Shown here piece after piece: positions 1-9,868 of a stretch of DNA of 64,000 nt; the first letter of the stretch is position 1, and every line of letters starts with the position of its first letter. The stretch is from contig NC_133330.1 of the NCBI RefSeq assembly GCF_042186555.1, positions 169,729,266 to 169,793,265 on the forward strand. The letters are read 5' to 3'. The stretch comes from Aquarana catesbeiana (lineage: Eukaryota; Chordata; Amphibia; Anura; Ranidae). Below the pieces are notes generated by a model. The model did not search any database. It was not told the DNA's origin and was given only the letters and a program-made list of their open reading frames with translations. The position numbers and the translations under genes are program-made.

Positions 1-2
1 CT

Positions 3-157
3 GTGCCCATCAAATGCTTCCAGTGTGCCCATCAAATGCTTCCAGTGTGCCCATTAAATGCCTTCAGTGTGCCCATCAATTGCAGCCAGTGTGCCCATCA
101 AATGCTGCCAGTGTGCCCATTAAATGCTGCCTCTGTGCCATCGAATGCCACCAGTGT
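3..157. repeat. 22-bp minisatellite, about 7 copies
   Basis: Seven tandem units of about 22 bp share the core GTGCCCATYAAATGC followed by a variable TTCCAGT-like tail; the last unit is 21 bp. The array is probably cut by the window start. Open frames across it are only the repeat read through, so I call no protein. Confidence 0.9.
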
Positions 158-1074
158 GACCCCCCAGCCTGCTCGCCATATGCCTGGCACTTACCCTGTC
201 TTGGTGGGGCAGCGGGTGATGGCGACGAGCGGGGTCCTGCAAGCCAGCATCTCCTGCCATCCTCATCTCCCGACCCCGTCCTCTCCTCCTGATAGGCGTT
301 CAATAGCGGTGCATGTTGTTTCAGCAATCAAGTGACAGGAAACAGACCCGAGCACCTGATTGGTGGAGAGGCGGTTCAGTGTTAGGAAAGCAAATATTCA
401 TTCGCTTTCCTAATACAGCTGAGTGAACTGCAAGCGCCAAGCATGGCGCTCACAGGACACCTATTAGAGCCTTCAAAAACCTCCCCGCCGCTGTAATTCA
501 GGTACCCGGCGCCCGAAAAGGGGCTAGATGCCTGAATAGGGGATGGCCTCGGCAGCCATGGATAGATTCATGCAATGCATGAGTCTATCCTTAGTGTGCA
601 GAGGGGGTGGCAGGAGAGAAGGGGTGGCGCCTATGCGCCCTTAATGCAGGGAAAGGAGCTCTCATTTATGTTTGCATAGTCCTTACTGATTTATATCTGC
701 AGAACAAATGCAGGAAGTGATTTGTGCACATATGCCAGAAGCAAATGTGTGGTGATGCCAAACAAATCAATGAACCCCACCCACACCAAATCTAACTACC
801 ACATCCACCCCCACATTGAGTAAGCACAAGTACATATCCTACACTAACCCGGCAAATAAGCAACACCTCCTCTTTGCTAAAGAGGGACCTTGCCATGTCC
901 ACCTAGATGGAGATGCTGACCAGCACAGGACCTTCCGGGTGAATACAATGACTCATTTCTGGGTCAAAGGGTAAAACCACATTCTTTTGATCGCAACCAC
1001 GATTAGAATTTTTTAATTTTGTTTATTTGCAGATATGCAAATCTGTATTACATATAATGATATTTAAAGGTAAC
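158..1074. other. No gene seen; two foldback hairpins
   Basis: No convincing coding region. Two inverted repeats stand out: 382-413 has 10-bp arms TTAGGAAAGC/GCTTTCCTAA around an AT-rich loop, and 560-590 has 15-bp arms with one mismatch (GGATAGATTCATGCA against TGCATGAGTCTATCC) separated by one base. They suggest a decayed palindromic element, unclassified. Confidence 0.5.
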
Positions 1075-1545
1075 TTAAAGTGATTGTAAAGGCTCGTTTT
1101 TTTATTTTTATAAATAACAAACATATCATACTTACCTCCACTATGCAGCTCATTTTGCACAGAGTGGCCCCGATTATCCATTTCTGGGGTCCCCCGGCGG
1201 CTCTCGTGGCTCCTCCATGCATCAGATAACCCCCTAGGAGAAGCGCTCTCCCGAGTCCAGCATTTGCGTTCATAGACACGAAAGCCAGACTCAGCCCCGC
1301 CCCCTGTCACCCACATCATTGGATTTGATTGACAGCAGCGGGAGCCAATGGCTGTGCTGCTATCAATCTATCCAATCAAGAGCCAGGACCCTGTGGAGAG
1401 AGGGACAGCACATCCCCACCGAGGGGAAATACGGGGTTCAGGTAAGTAAAAACAGGGGGCTAGGGGGCCACTGCCAGGTGTTTTTCCACCTTAATGCATC
1501 CTATGCATTAAGGTGAAAAAACACGCGGGTTTACAACCCCTTTAA
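1075..1545. mobile_element. TTAA-flanked MITE (T2/Kolobok- or piggyBac-like)
   Basis: A 471-bp non-autonomous DNA element. The left end is TTAAAGTGATTGTAAAGG; the reverse complement of the right end is TTAAAGGGGTTGTAAACC, an imperfect terminal inverted repeat starting with the TTAA target. A strong hairpin lies just inside the right end at 1479-1523, with arms around CCACCTTAATGCAT. No transposase. TTAA targets occur in both piggyBac and Kolobok/T2 groups; the TTAAAGG tip favours T2-type, but this is inference. Confidence 0.75.
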
Positions 1546-1614
1546 GGGAGTTCGATAAGAAATGGTGTCCCTGGGATTGCAGCAGGTGAATTACAAAGAC
1601 AAAGGCCCAGTTTG

Positions 1615-1871
1615 AGCCCTAGTTCACACTGACAGTGGGAGGAAATCGTGCAAGTTCAGCGGAACTCACGTGATTTAATTCCCGCATGTCAGTCCCGACT
1701 GCGGGGGGAATTTCAGAGACATCTGTGTAGGTTTCTGCACTGATGTCAATAAAAATCGCACCCTGAAGTCGCCAAAAAGTAGTACAGAAGCTACTTTTGG
1801 AAATTGCGGCGCCACACCAATTAGAACGGTGTAAAAATCAGTGTTAAATCGCATCAATGTGAACCAGGGCT
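1615..1871. mobile_element. Short MITE with AGCCCTRGTTCACA ends
   Basis: About 257 bp bounded by AGCCCTAGTTCACAC and, at the other end, the near-complement GTGAACCAGGGCT. It has no coding capacity and the target duplication could not be resolved. The superfamily is uncertain. Confidence 0.6.
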
Positions 1872-2072
1872 GACACATACAACACTGTTTATCCACCAGC
1901 TGAATTCATTACTGCAATTCTCTACAGCTGTTATATATAAAGAATCCACCTTAAGACTCCATTCACACAGGGGCAACTTTGGATCCGACTTCAAGTTGCC
2001 CCAAGTCGCCCCTAGTCTCCTCAAGTCGCGCTACATGAAAAAATCAATGTAAGTGAATGGATCCGCCCCATG

Positions 2073-2082
2073 CCTATATAAG
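2073..2082 (+). promoter_or_regulatory. TATA box of repeat-borne transcription unit
   Basis: CCTATATAAG lies about 260 bp upstream of AATAAA at 2341. The same box and nearly the same spacing occur in both arms of the palindromic element at 57-59 kb, which argues that the pair is kept as a unit rather than being chance. Confidence 0.5.
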
Positions 2083-2180
2083 TTGTTGCGCACCGCGTAC
2101 ATGGCATTACAGCGGGAGAGAGTGTCATATCAACATCGGAAGAAGAGAAGAGGGAAGAAGACGACGGAAAAGACCGGGCC

Positions 2181-2342
2181 ATGGCTAGCAAAAGAGCGTC
2201 AAAAGAGCAGAAGATAGCGGAGGAGCCCGGCAGAAGGACCGGAGAGCGGGAGAAGAACCGGAGAGCGGGAGAAGAACCAGACACCGGGAGAAGAGGCCGG
2301 AGAGAGTGGAGAAGTCGGAAGAAGACCCCCGGAGCTGCCTAA
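2181..2342 (+). CDS. Possible 53-aa basic peptide inside repeat
   Basis: An ATG-initiated frame of 53 codons lies between the TATA box at 2073 and the AATAAA at 2341, and its TAA stop overlaps the poly(A) signal. The peptide is rich in Arg, Lys, Glu and Gly and contains MASKRASKEQK then AEEPGRRTGER. The arms of the 57-59 kb palindrome keep a related frame (SKRAAKEQKRAEEPGRR) but lack this ATG. No known domain, signal peptide or membrane segment. It may be a fortuitous frame in a purine-rich noncoding RNA; I lean to that. Confidence 0.2.
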   Translation: MASKRASKEQKIAEEPGRRTGEREKNRRAGEEPDTGRRGRREWRSRKKTPGAA

Positions 2343-3051
2343 TAAATTACTTTAAAAACCTGTGTAGTTTGTTTTTTATTGACACTTCTTTTTCCCCTGG
2401 TGAATGGGTAGGGGTACGATGTACCCCATACTCATTCACATAGGGTGGGGGGCCAGGATCCGGGGACCCCCTTATTAAAGGGGGCTCCCGGATTCCGATA
2501 AGCCCACTGCCCGCAGACCCTGACAACCAACGGCCAGGGTTGTCGGGAAGAGGCCCTTGTCCTCATCAACATGGGGACAAGGTGCTTTGGGGTGGGGGGG
2601 CTGCAGGGCACCCCCCTTCCCCAAAGCACCCACCCCCCCATGTTGAGGTCATGCGGCCTGGTACGGTTCAGGAGGGGGGCGCTCGCTCGTCCCCACCCCC
2701 TTTCCTGACTGGCCGGGCTGTTGTCAGCAGTTTTGGGCAGTGACATTTTTGAGCAGTTAAAAAAAAAAATAGAGACTAATAACCACTGATAAACGTTGAT
2801 AAACGCTCAAAAACGTCGCTCACCAGCATTTTTTAACGTTTTTGATCCATTGAAAAAAATAATAATTTTTTTTTCTTCAAAAAAAAACATTAACGCGGAA
2901 AAACGCTAAAAAATGCAAATAAACGCTAAAAAGCACTATTGCAAAAACGTTGAAAAAAGCTGAAAAAATTTGAAAAAAGTTGAAAAACTCACTGCAAAGC
3001 TACTGCCATTTTTATAACATTATTTTAATGTCCAGTGTGCATGAGGCCTTA

Positions 3052-3769
3052 TCATTTACTTGCAGGTGTGCTGAAGAGATTAGTTTTTTGGTGCACAAAT
3101 ACATAAAGAAATTATAACATATAAAAGCAAGATATTGCACTTCCTGAAAACCACCACATCCAAAACTAATTAAAAAGAAGAAAGAAAAGAGAAAAAACAT
3201 TTAAATAAAATAAAAAAACACAACAAACAAGCTAAATAATGTATTGCATCAAAAATTTTTTTTACAGGATATATATAGTACTACATTTAGCAAAACAGTT
3301 AACAATTGGGCCCTGCTCATAGGGGCTTACAATCTAAAATTTGTCTAAGCCTTAGAGTGGACACAGCTTTACTTTCAGTGTATAACGGGTAACATTTCTT
3401 ACAACTACTCACCCACCAGCCCACATTTTTATCTGCAAGATTATAGAAACATGCTTAAGTCATTATTCTTACAAAGCATTCCAGCATAATAATAAAAAAG
3501 GCACATATTCAAAATATATCACCCACCACCAGCCCACAATCCAAACACATACATAGGTGACCATGTTCCGCTGGAAGCTGCATTTCTGTGTACATGATTA
3601 AGCAATGAGTAGAAGGTCAGCAGATTCTCCCAAATCATGTTTGCATGGTCAGACAGGAACAATACACACACAACATTGACAGCATGGCCACATAAACCCA
3701 CTTTTGATGGAAAAAATGCACAAGAATTTCAGCCAACAGACAGCCCTAGTTGTGTGTTTGTCAATATAC
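3052..3769. other. No gene seen; AT-rich spacer
   Basis: AT-rich sequence up to the gypsy LTR. Around 3308-3350 there is a short stretch (GGCTTACAATCTAAA) resembling the dispersed retroposon-like repeat also seen near 9541. No coding signal. Confidence 0.5.
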
Positions 3770-4145
3770 TGTCATGGCAGGTCTCAGCCCTTCCTTCTCT
3801 GAGCTGGCCGCTCAGCTGTCAGCTAATACCAACTCCCATCTCTCTCCACAGTTACCCAGCTGTTGTTGATTCTGCTCGTCAGTCCTGCCTACTTAAAGCC
3901 GTCCAGCTCACTTGATCTCTGCCTTCACCTTTGTCAACATCACAGAGACTTTCTTCTGCGTTCCTGTTGAAGACTTGCTCGGCTGACGTTCCTTCTGGCT
4001 CCTGATCCTGCTTGCTGTACTACTACATTTATCTCTGGCTCTCTGACATTTGCTTGGCTGACTACCTGATCTGGTTACTTAATTCTGGCTTGTTTTGACT
4101 ATGTTTACTCTATTTACCTTATTATTATTATTAAACAAGTGTGAT

Positions 4146-5044
4146 TTAAAGTGGATGTAAACCCACTGTCATCAATTTGAAAGCATTAGCAGAGTTAATA
4201 TATATAAGGCTTTACATGCCTCCTGTATGTATCCTTATATTTAAATAGTCATCCCCTCACCTGCTAGGAGCCCCGCAATCTTCCAGATTCTGTGGGCGTT
4301 TTAATTCTTGGCGCTCGGTGGGCGGAGTTGTGATGTCAGAGGACACCTCTGCCCACCACTACACTCCCACGGCCAGCTAGGATGAGCCTCGCGCCTGGTG
4401 AGACTCACGTGCATGTGCAGGAGTGACAGAGCGCGTTCTGTGATGAAAGCAGAGCGCGCTCATGTTATTCCTGCGCATGTGCAGATCAGGAAGCACGAGA
4501 AGGAGAGGCAGAGAGGCAGAGAGGCAGAACCATTGGAAATTGTTGTACATCCAATCCTGGCAGAGCAGCAGAAGAAAGGAGTGGGAGGGAATTAAAAAAT
4601 AATGCATGTCTCTTAGGCTAGTGCACGAGATATGTAAATCACCTGTCACTCACAGCAAGGGGGAGTATTTGACAAAGTTTTTTTCTGTTTGTCAAGATTT
4701 ATTTCACTGAACAATAAAAAGAGGATTGCTCAGAGCTGGATTAACTCTTTGTGGCAAGACTGGGCTCAAATGATAGGAAATCTTATACTCCTACTCTATT
4801 AGCGTTTAGACACAGTTATTACCTTTTGTTTCCACTTGACCCTCCCCTCCAGATTGTAAGCTCTAACGAGCAGGGCCCTCTGATTCCTCCTGTATTGAGT
4901 TGTATTGTAAGTGTACTGTCTGCCCTCATGTTGTAAAGCACTGCGCAAACTGTTGGCGCTATATAAATCCTGTTTAATAATAATTAATAATGCTCTACAT
5001 TATGACATAAAAAAAAAAAAAATTCGGGTTTACATCCACTTTAA
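4146..5044. mobile_element. TTAA-target MITE nested in gypsy 5' LTR
   Basis: About 900 bp with near-perfect ends: TTAAAGTGGATGTAAACCC at the left and its complement at the right. The 3' LTR preserves the empty site (GTGATTTAACTATAC), which shows TTAA duplicated on insertion. A shorter relative lies at 11,465-12,111. This copy is longer because a retroposon-like segment is inserted near its 3' end. Confidence 0.88.
4790..4995 (+). mobile_element. Retroposon-like segment with AATA-rich tail, inside the MITE
   Basis: About 200 bp present here but absent from the sister MITE at 11,465. It contains AGATTGTAAGCTCTAACGAG and GGCGCTATATAAATCC and ends in a run of AAT repeats, a structure typical of a 3' retroposon tail. 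This kind of repeat is widespread in amphibians. The exact family and target duplication were not resolved. Confidence 0.5.
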
Positions 5045-5095
5045 CTATACTTCTGTCTCGGTCTGTTTCATGGTTCCTGATAGTAGGCGAAGGCC

Positions 5096-5545
5096 ATGAA
5101 TTCAGAAGATACAGTCAATCCACTTGTTGGCAATATTTTTTCCAGATTGGATGAGCAAGATCACCGCATGGTTTTCATAGCATTACAAGCGCTCCTGAGT
5201 CGCACGGCTCACCTGGAAACTCCCACTGTGGCTGCTCCGGTACAACCTGAGTTGCAGCTGGAGAGGTTGATCACATTTGCCATCCTCATTGACTCCAGAC
5301 TCAGAGAAAGGCTCTCTTTTAAGGAGCGCTTGCAGAAGCCTCCTGTATGTTTGCCTCCGAGCTTTGCAGTCCCACCCTTGCCTCCCTCACCTCCCATGCC
5401 TCCTGGTACCGAGTCAGTGAAGATGAACCCATGCACTTGGGCTTCACGCGTCTCTCTGTGGATGAGAGATCCTTTAGCAGGAGGGAGAGATTGTGCCTTT
5501 ATTGTGGCCAGGCAGGTCACTTTTTGAAGTCTTGTCCTACCCATT
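5096..5545 (+). pseudogene. gag remnant with CCHC zinc knuckle (gypsy)
   Basis: The frame starts at ATG 5096 and gives a helical N-terminus (residues 1-65 or so) and a proline-rich stretch, then continues in another frame after about 5400 to a CCHC knuckle CLYCGQAGHFLKSC (C-x2-C-x4-H-x4-C). At roughly 150 codons it is far shorter than the several hundred usual for such gag proteins, so most of the capsid region is missing. In an intact element this protein packages the RNA genome. Confidence 0.8.
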
Positions 5546-5562
5546 AAGGGAACGCTCGAACC

Positions 5563-5928
5563 TTGAGGTCCTGTCATGGACAGACCTTAGGTGGCGTTGT
5601 TTCATCCCCTGTTATCCAGAAGGATAAGCCCTTGGTTTCGGTCACCCTTTCTTGGGCTGAGTCATCCATCGAGATACAGGCTCTAATCGACTCTGGAGCT
5701 GCAGGCCTGTTCATTGATGCTGCCTTTGTATCGTACCACTCGATTCCACTGCAACTGCGTGACACTCCACTTGCCACTGAGGCTCTTGACGGGAGACCTC
5801 TACAGCCTGCCCATGTGACTCATGAGACGGTTCCATTGTCCATGGCCGTAAGGGCTCTTCACCATGAGATAATCCAATTGCAAGTTATTTCCTCACCTAG
5901 GTTTCCGCTGGTTATTGGTTATCCTTGA
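5563..5928 (+). pseudogene. Aspartic protease domain of gypsy pol
   Basis: The retropepsin signature ALIDSGAAGLFID is present, with hydrophobic strands on either side as in gypsy proteases. The domain is open over about 120 codons but separated from gag and RT by stops and frame changes. In a working element it would cleave the Gag-Pol polyprotein. Confidence 0.8.
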
Positions 5929-6060
5929 TTACAGAGGCACAACCCCTCTTTTGATTGGCTCCATGCTGAGATTCTCTCCTGGTCACCACAATGCAGTGAG
6001 TCATGTTTCCAGAAGGTAGCCAAGGTCCTTTGCACCTCTTCACTCTCTTCCCTACCAGGG

Positions 6061-6640
6061 GTGTACCACGATTTTAGCGATGTCTTTGACAAAGGTCAAG
6101 CCGGTAGTTTGCCTCCACATCGGCCTTATGATTGCGCAATTGATCTTCAACCTGGTGCCATACCCCCTCATGGCCGTGTTTACACTTTGTTGGTCTTGGA
6201 GGATAAGGCCATGGAGGAGTATGTCTCGAGGTTTTATCCGCAAATCCTCGTCTCCTGCTGGTGCTGGTTTCTTCTTTGTGAAGAAGAAGAGCGGTGAACT
6301 GAGACCTTGTATTGATTATAGGGGTCTCAATCATTTCAGGATTAAGAATGCCTACCCAATTCTGTTGATTAAAGAGTTATTTGACCGCCTCAAGGGAGCA
6401 ACGTTTTTCACAAAGCTTGATTTGAGAGGGGCATACAATCTCGTGCGGATTAAGGAGGGCGACGAGTGGAAAACTGCGTTTAATACCAGAACAGGCCATT
6501 ATGAGTACCTCGTAATGCCTTTTGGCCTTTGTAATGCCCCAGCAGCTTTCCAGGAATTTATTAACCATGTCCTCCAAGACTTGGAGAAGTGCGAGTTCCA
6601 TCGTGAACAGGTTAAATTTCCACTGCTGGTTTTTCGATGG
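6061..6640 (+). pseudogene. Reverse transcriptase domain with catalytic core deleted (gypsy)
   Basis: Starts in one frame (HDFSDVFDKGQAG, then PYDCAIDLQPG), shifts near 6225, and continues with FFFVKKKSGELRPCIDYRGL, the FFTKLDLRGAYNLVRI motif A region and VMPFGLCNAPAAFQEFI. It then jumps from the segment after FINHVLQDL straight to EKCEFHREQVKF. In relatives about 40-50 residues including the YxDD catalytic box lie between these points, so the copy has lost motif C by in-element deletion. Confidence 0.85.
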
Positions 6641-7250
6641 ACCCAGAAAAACTTTCAGCAGTCCTACAGTGCCCCCGACCAGTGGGTTTACATCCTCTGC
6701 AGCATTTCCTGGGTTTTGCCAACTATTATCGGAAGTTTATTCGTAACTTCTCGTCTCTGGTCAAGCCCCTGACTGATATGATCAGAAAGGACGGTAAACC
6801 ACAGAGTTGGTCTCCAGAGTCCATTAAGGCCTTTGAGAGTCTCAAGGCTGCCTTTGTTTCTGCTCCTGTGTTGGCACATCCTGATCCTACGTTGCCTTTT
6901 ATCCTAGAAGTTGATGCTTCTGAGACTGGAGTTGGTGCCCTTCTGTTTCAATGTCCTAACTCTGAGAGCGTTATGCATCCTTGTGGCTACTTTTCCAAGA
7001 AATTGTCACCTGCAGAGTGCAATTACGAGATTGGAAAGAAAGAAAGAATGGAGACATCTCCTTGAATGTACCACTGTACTGGTACTCATTCTTACTGACC
7101 ATAAGAATCTCACATTCTTGTCTGAGGCTAAGTGCCTCTCTCCCAGAAGGGTGCGATGGGCTCTTTTCTTGTCGAATTTTAATTACATTGTCTCATTCTT
7201 ACCTGGTACTAAGAATGTAAGGGCTGATGCCTTGTCACGACAATTTTCCT
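6637..7250 (+). pseudogene. RT connection and RNase H region (gypsy)
   Basis: FLGFANYYRKFIRNFS and the RNase H start FILEVDASETGVGALLFQ lie in one frame; after about 7050 the coding sense continues in another frame with LTDHKNLTFL and ends at the typical GTKNVRADALSRQF tail. At least one frameshift inside the domain. The role in a live element would be removal of the RNA strand during reverse transcription. Confidence 0.8.
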
Positions 7251-7425
7251 CCACTTCCATGTTGGAGTCGGTTCCGGTTCCTGTGATTCCTCCTGATCGT
7301 ATTGTGGCTACGGTTCGCACCAGTCTTACTTCTCCTTTGGGTGACAAAATTCTTGCTGCTCGGGTCCATGCTCCTACTGAGAAACCTTGTGACCGCTGCT
7401 TTGTCCCAGACAGTCTCGTACTGCT

Positions 7426-8300
7426 GTGCTCCAGACTTACCATTCTCCCATGGCAGCTGGCCACCCTGGGAAGAATCAACTCGTTTGGGCCATTTACCAA
7501 CAATTCTGGTGGCCTAGTCTACGGGCTGATGTAACTGCCTTCATAGCTACCTGTTCTGTGTTTGCTCAGAGTAAGACTCCACGACACCTTCCAGTGGGCC
7601 TCCTACAACCCATACCCAATGGAGAGTCCCTGGACCCACCTGTCTATGGATTTCATTGTGGAGTTACCCAACTCCCAAGGCAACACTGTTATCCTTATGG
7701 TGGTTGACCGGTTCTCTAAGATGTGGCATTGTATTCCACTTAAGAAGTTGCCCACTTCTAAGGAACTGGCTTCCATTTTTGCTCGGGAGATCTTTCGCTT
7801 ACATGGGCTACCCAAGGTGATTGTTTCGGACTGGGGTAGTCAGTTTGTCTCCTGGTTCTGGCGAGCCTTTTGTGCACAGTTGGGAATTCAGCTTGCTTTC
7901 TCCTCTGCGTATCACCTGCAGTCTAATGGAGCAGTAGAATGAGCCAATCAGTCCTTGGAGCAATTCCTACGTTGCTATATTTCTGACCATCATAACAACT
8001 GGTCAGACCTATTACCGTGGGCAGAGTTTGCTCACAACAGTGCCTTGAATTTTGCTTCCGGATTGTCCCCATTTATGGCGAATTATGGTTTCCAACCTTC
8101 CATGTTGCCTGACTTGTTTGTTCCGCAGAGTATTCCTGCATTAGAGGAGCATCTCCGTGGTCTTTGTTCCACTTGGGCACAAGTTCAGGAGGCTTTGCAA
8201 CATGCTAATGATAGGTACAGACTCCATGCTGACCGCAGACACCTGCCTGTGCCTTCCTATCAGGTTGGGGACAGAGTCTGGCTGTCATCTCACAACCTCT
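7426..8300 (+). pseudogene. Integrase (gypsy)
   Basis: The N-terminal zinc-binding region (HSPMAAGHPGKNQ then CSVFAQSK) has lost one of its two cysteines. The catalytic core shows MDFIVELP (first Asp), VDRFSKMWHCIPL and VIVSDWGSQF (second Asp, with Trp where relatives usually have Arg). A TGA stop at 7939 replaces an expected codon just after the position of the catalytic Glu (NGAVE then stop then ANQSLEQ). Several frames are used. Confidence 0.82.
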
Positions 8301-8404
8301 GACTTTGTGTTCCTTCTTTGAAGTTTGCACCTTGGTTTATTGGGCCTTTCCATATCCTTCACAGGATTAACCCAGTGGCTTACGCCTAGGACCTTCCTCC
8401 TAGT

Positions 8405-8710
8405 ATGCGCATCTCAAATGTGTTTCATGTCTCCTTATTGAAATCTTTGGTCTGCAACCTCTTTACCAACTCGGTGCCATGTCCTCACCCTATACAGGTT
8501 GAGAACCATGAGGAGTATGAAGTACAATCCATTGTTGACTCCCGTAGGTTCCGTGGGTGCATACAGTACCTGGTGCATTGGAAGGGGTACGGTGAGGAGG
8601 AACGCCCTTGGATCTCATCCTTGGATGTACATGCCCCTGTCCTCCTCCATGATTTCCATAGACATTTTCCCCTGAAGCCCGGTGGTCCTCTGAAGGGGAG
8701 GGGTTATTGA
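8405..8710 (+). pseudogene. Integrase C-terminal tail with chromodomain
   Basis: After a short integrase tail (MRISNVFHVSLLK) this frame carries a chromodomain: YEVQSIVDSRRFRGCIQYLV followed by HWKGYGEEERPWI. Such domains bind methylated histone tails and steer chromovirus integration; whether this one still could is unknown. It ends just before the purine-rich tract 8693-8720 that abuts the 3' LTR. Confidence 0.85.
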
Positions 8711-8720
8711 GGAGGGGGTA
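8693..8720 (+). other. Polypurine tract of gypsy element
   Basis: A G/A-rich run (AAGGGGAGGGG and GAGGAGGGGG, with a short TTATT break) lies directly upstream of the 3' LTR start at 8722. In LTR elements this primes plus-strand DNA synthesis. Confidence 0.6.
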
Positions 8721-8721
8721 C

Positions 8722-9150
8722 TGTCAGGGCTGGGTTCAGGACTTCCTTCTATGAGCTGGCCGCTCAGCTGTCGGCTAATTGCCAACTCCCATCTCTCTCC
8801 ACAGTTGCCCAGCTGTTGTTGATTCTGTTCGTCAGTCCTGCCTACTTAAAGCCATCCAGCTCACTTGATCTCTGCCTTCGCCTTTGTCAACATCACAGAG
8901 ACTTTCTCCTGTGTTCTTGTTGAAGAGTTTGCTCGGCTGGCGTTCCTTCTGGCTCCTGATCCTGCTTGCTGTACTACTACGTTTATCTCTGGCTCTCTGA
9001 CATTTGCTTGGCTGACTACCCGATCTGGTTACTGAACTCTGGCTTGTTTTGACTACGTTTACTCTGTTTACCTTATTATTATTATTATTATTATTAAACA
9101 AATGTGATTTAACTATACTTCTGTCTCGGTCTGATTTATGGTTCCTGATA
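8722..9150 (+). repeat. 3' LTR of gypsy element
   Basis: 429 bp, colinear with the 5' LTR apart from the nested MITE, and carrying six or seven ATT units. It preserves the uninterrupted TTAA site used by the MITE in the 5' LTR. Confidence 0.9.
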
Positions 9151-9868
9151 TATGCACAATATCATTCCTCCCCCCTCCCCACAAATCACAGCAAAAAACC
9201 TGGCCTTCTAAGGCCAAACGAACCCCCCCCCCCCCCCACTGCAGCCCTTTATATAAGATAGGTTGTATTGTTAGCACACAGACAGACACCCAGTAGAAGT
9301 ACACGCCCACCAGTATCTTTCAATCTGTCTCTTCTTGTATGTCTAAAGTGATTGTACCTGATGAGCAGGAACACAATACTATTTGCAACTGTGTTAGCCC
9401 CTGGCTATGTGCATAAAATCTCCAACTACAGGCCAAAGATCGAAATCCATTTGCAAATAAACAAAGTAACATGTAAGCATGTATACCTGTGCAGTGTAAA
9501 CCCTACAATTTTAAATGTCCAAGTGCCTGGGCATGATTAGTGCTAACAAACATTAACATCAGTCCCTGGCTGTAATGAGCTTCCAATCTAAAGTTCAAAA
9601 CTAACTTTCTTACATTAGAGACAATTTGGACAGGAGACAAATAGAATACCAGCATGTCTTTGGATTGTAGTGAGAAACCCACACAGGGAGAACATATAAA
9701 CTTCAACACAAGCATTAGGATGTTGGGGAATAGAACCAGCAACCCCAGTGCTGCTAGACAGCATTGCTACCCATTTAGCCAGCAGGCAGCCTCACACATG
9801 TTGTCTGCATCTCTGTGGTGTGAACCAGCCCTAAGTCCATAGCCATGCTCAGTGTCCCAAGCAATATA
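9151..9868. other. No gene; retroposon-like fragment near 9541-9780
   Basis: Contains a run of about 15 C at 9224-9238. From about 9541 to 9780 the sequence (GCTTCCAATCTAAAG, ACCAGCATGTCTTTGGA, AGAACATATAAACT, AGAACCAGCAACCC) resembles a very common vertebrate retroposon-like repeat. No coding signal. Confidence 0.5.

Larger units (their letters stand above)
1952..3051. mobile_element. Composite non-autonomous element with TATA/poly(A) module
   Basis: Ends are weak inverted repeats (TAAGACTCCATTCACAC against TAAGGCCTCATGCACAC). The interior has two parts. About 2040-2740 is closely related to one arm of the palindromic element at 57,120-59,304, including a TATA box at 2073-2082, a purine-rich stretch and AATAAA at 2341-2346. 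About 2750-3000 is AT-rich with repeated AAAACGCT-like words. Sharing of one module by elements with different ends suggests capture or recombination. Confidence 0.6.
3770..5082 (+). repeat. 5' LTR of gypsy element, interrupted by MITE
   Basis: Without the 4146-5044 insertion this LTR is about 418 bp, against 429 bp for the 3' LTR; much of the difference is a shorter ATT microsatellite. The two LTRs show scattered substitutions, so the insertion is not recent. The sequence after the LTR gave no clear match to a tRNA primer-binding site. Confidence 0.9.
3770..9150 (+). mobile_element. Ty3/gypsy chromovirus-type LTR retrotransposon, full length but dead
   Basis: Order: 5' LTR (3770-5082, expanded by a nested MITE), short gag, protease, reverse transcriptase, RNase H, integrase, chromodomain, purine-rich tract, 3' LTR (8722-9150). 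Both LTRs begin TGTCA and end near CCTGATA. Flanking pentamers TATAC (3765-3769) and TATGC (9151-9155) fit a 5-bp target duplication with one change. A chromodomain after integrase places it with chromoviruses. Several frameshifts, in-frame stops and a deletion of the RT catalytic centre make it non-functional. Confidence 0.93.

Noticed and set aside
2432..2746. Open frames over the GC-rich part of the composite element
   Set aside because: They lie in a noncoding repeat module that recurs at 57.4-57.9 and 58.7-59.2 kb on both strands, with no domain and inconsistent frames.
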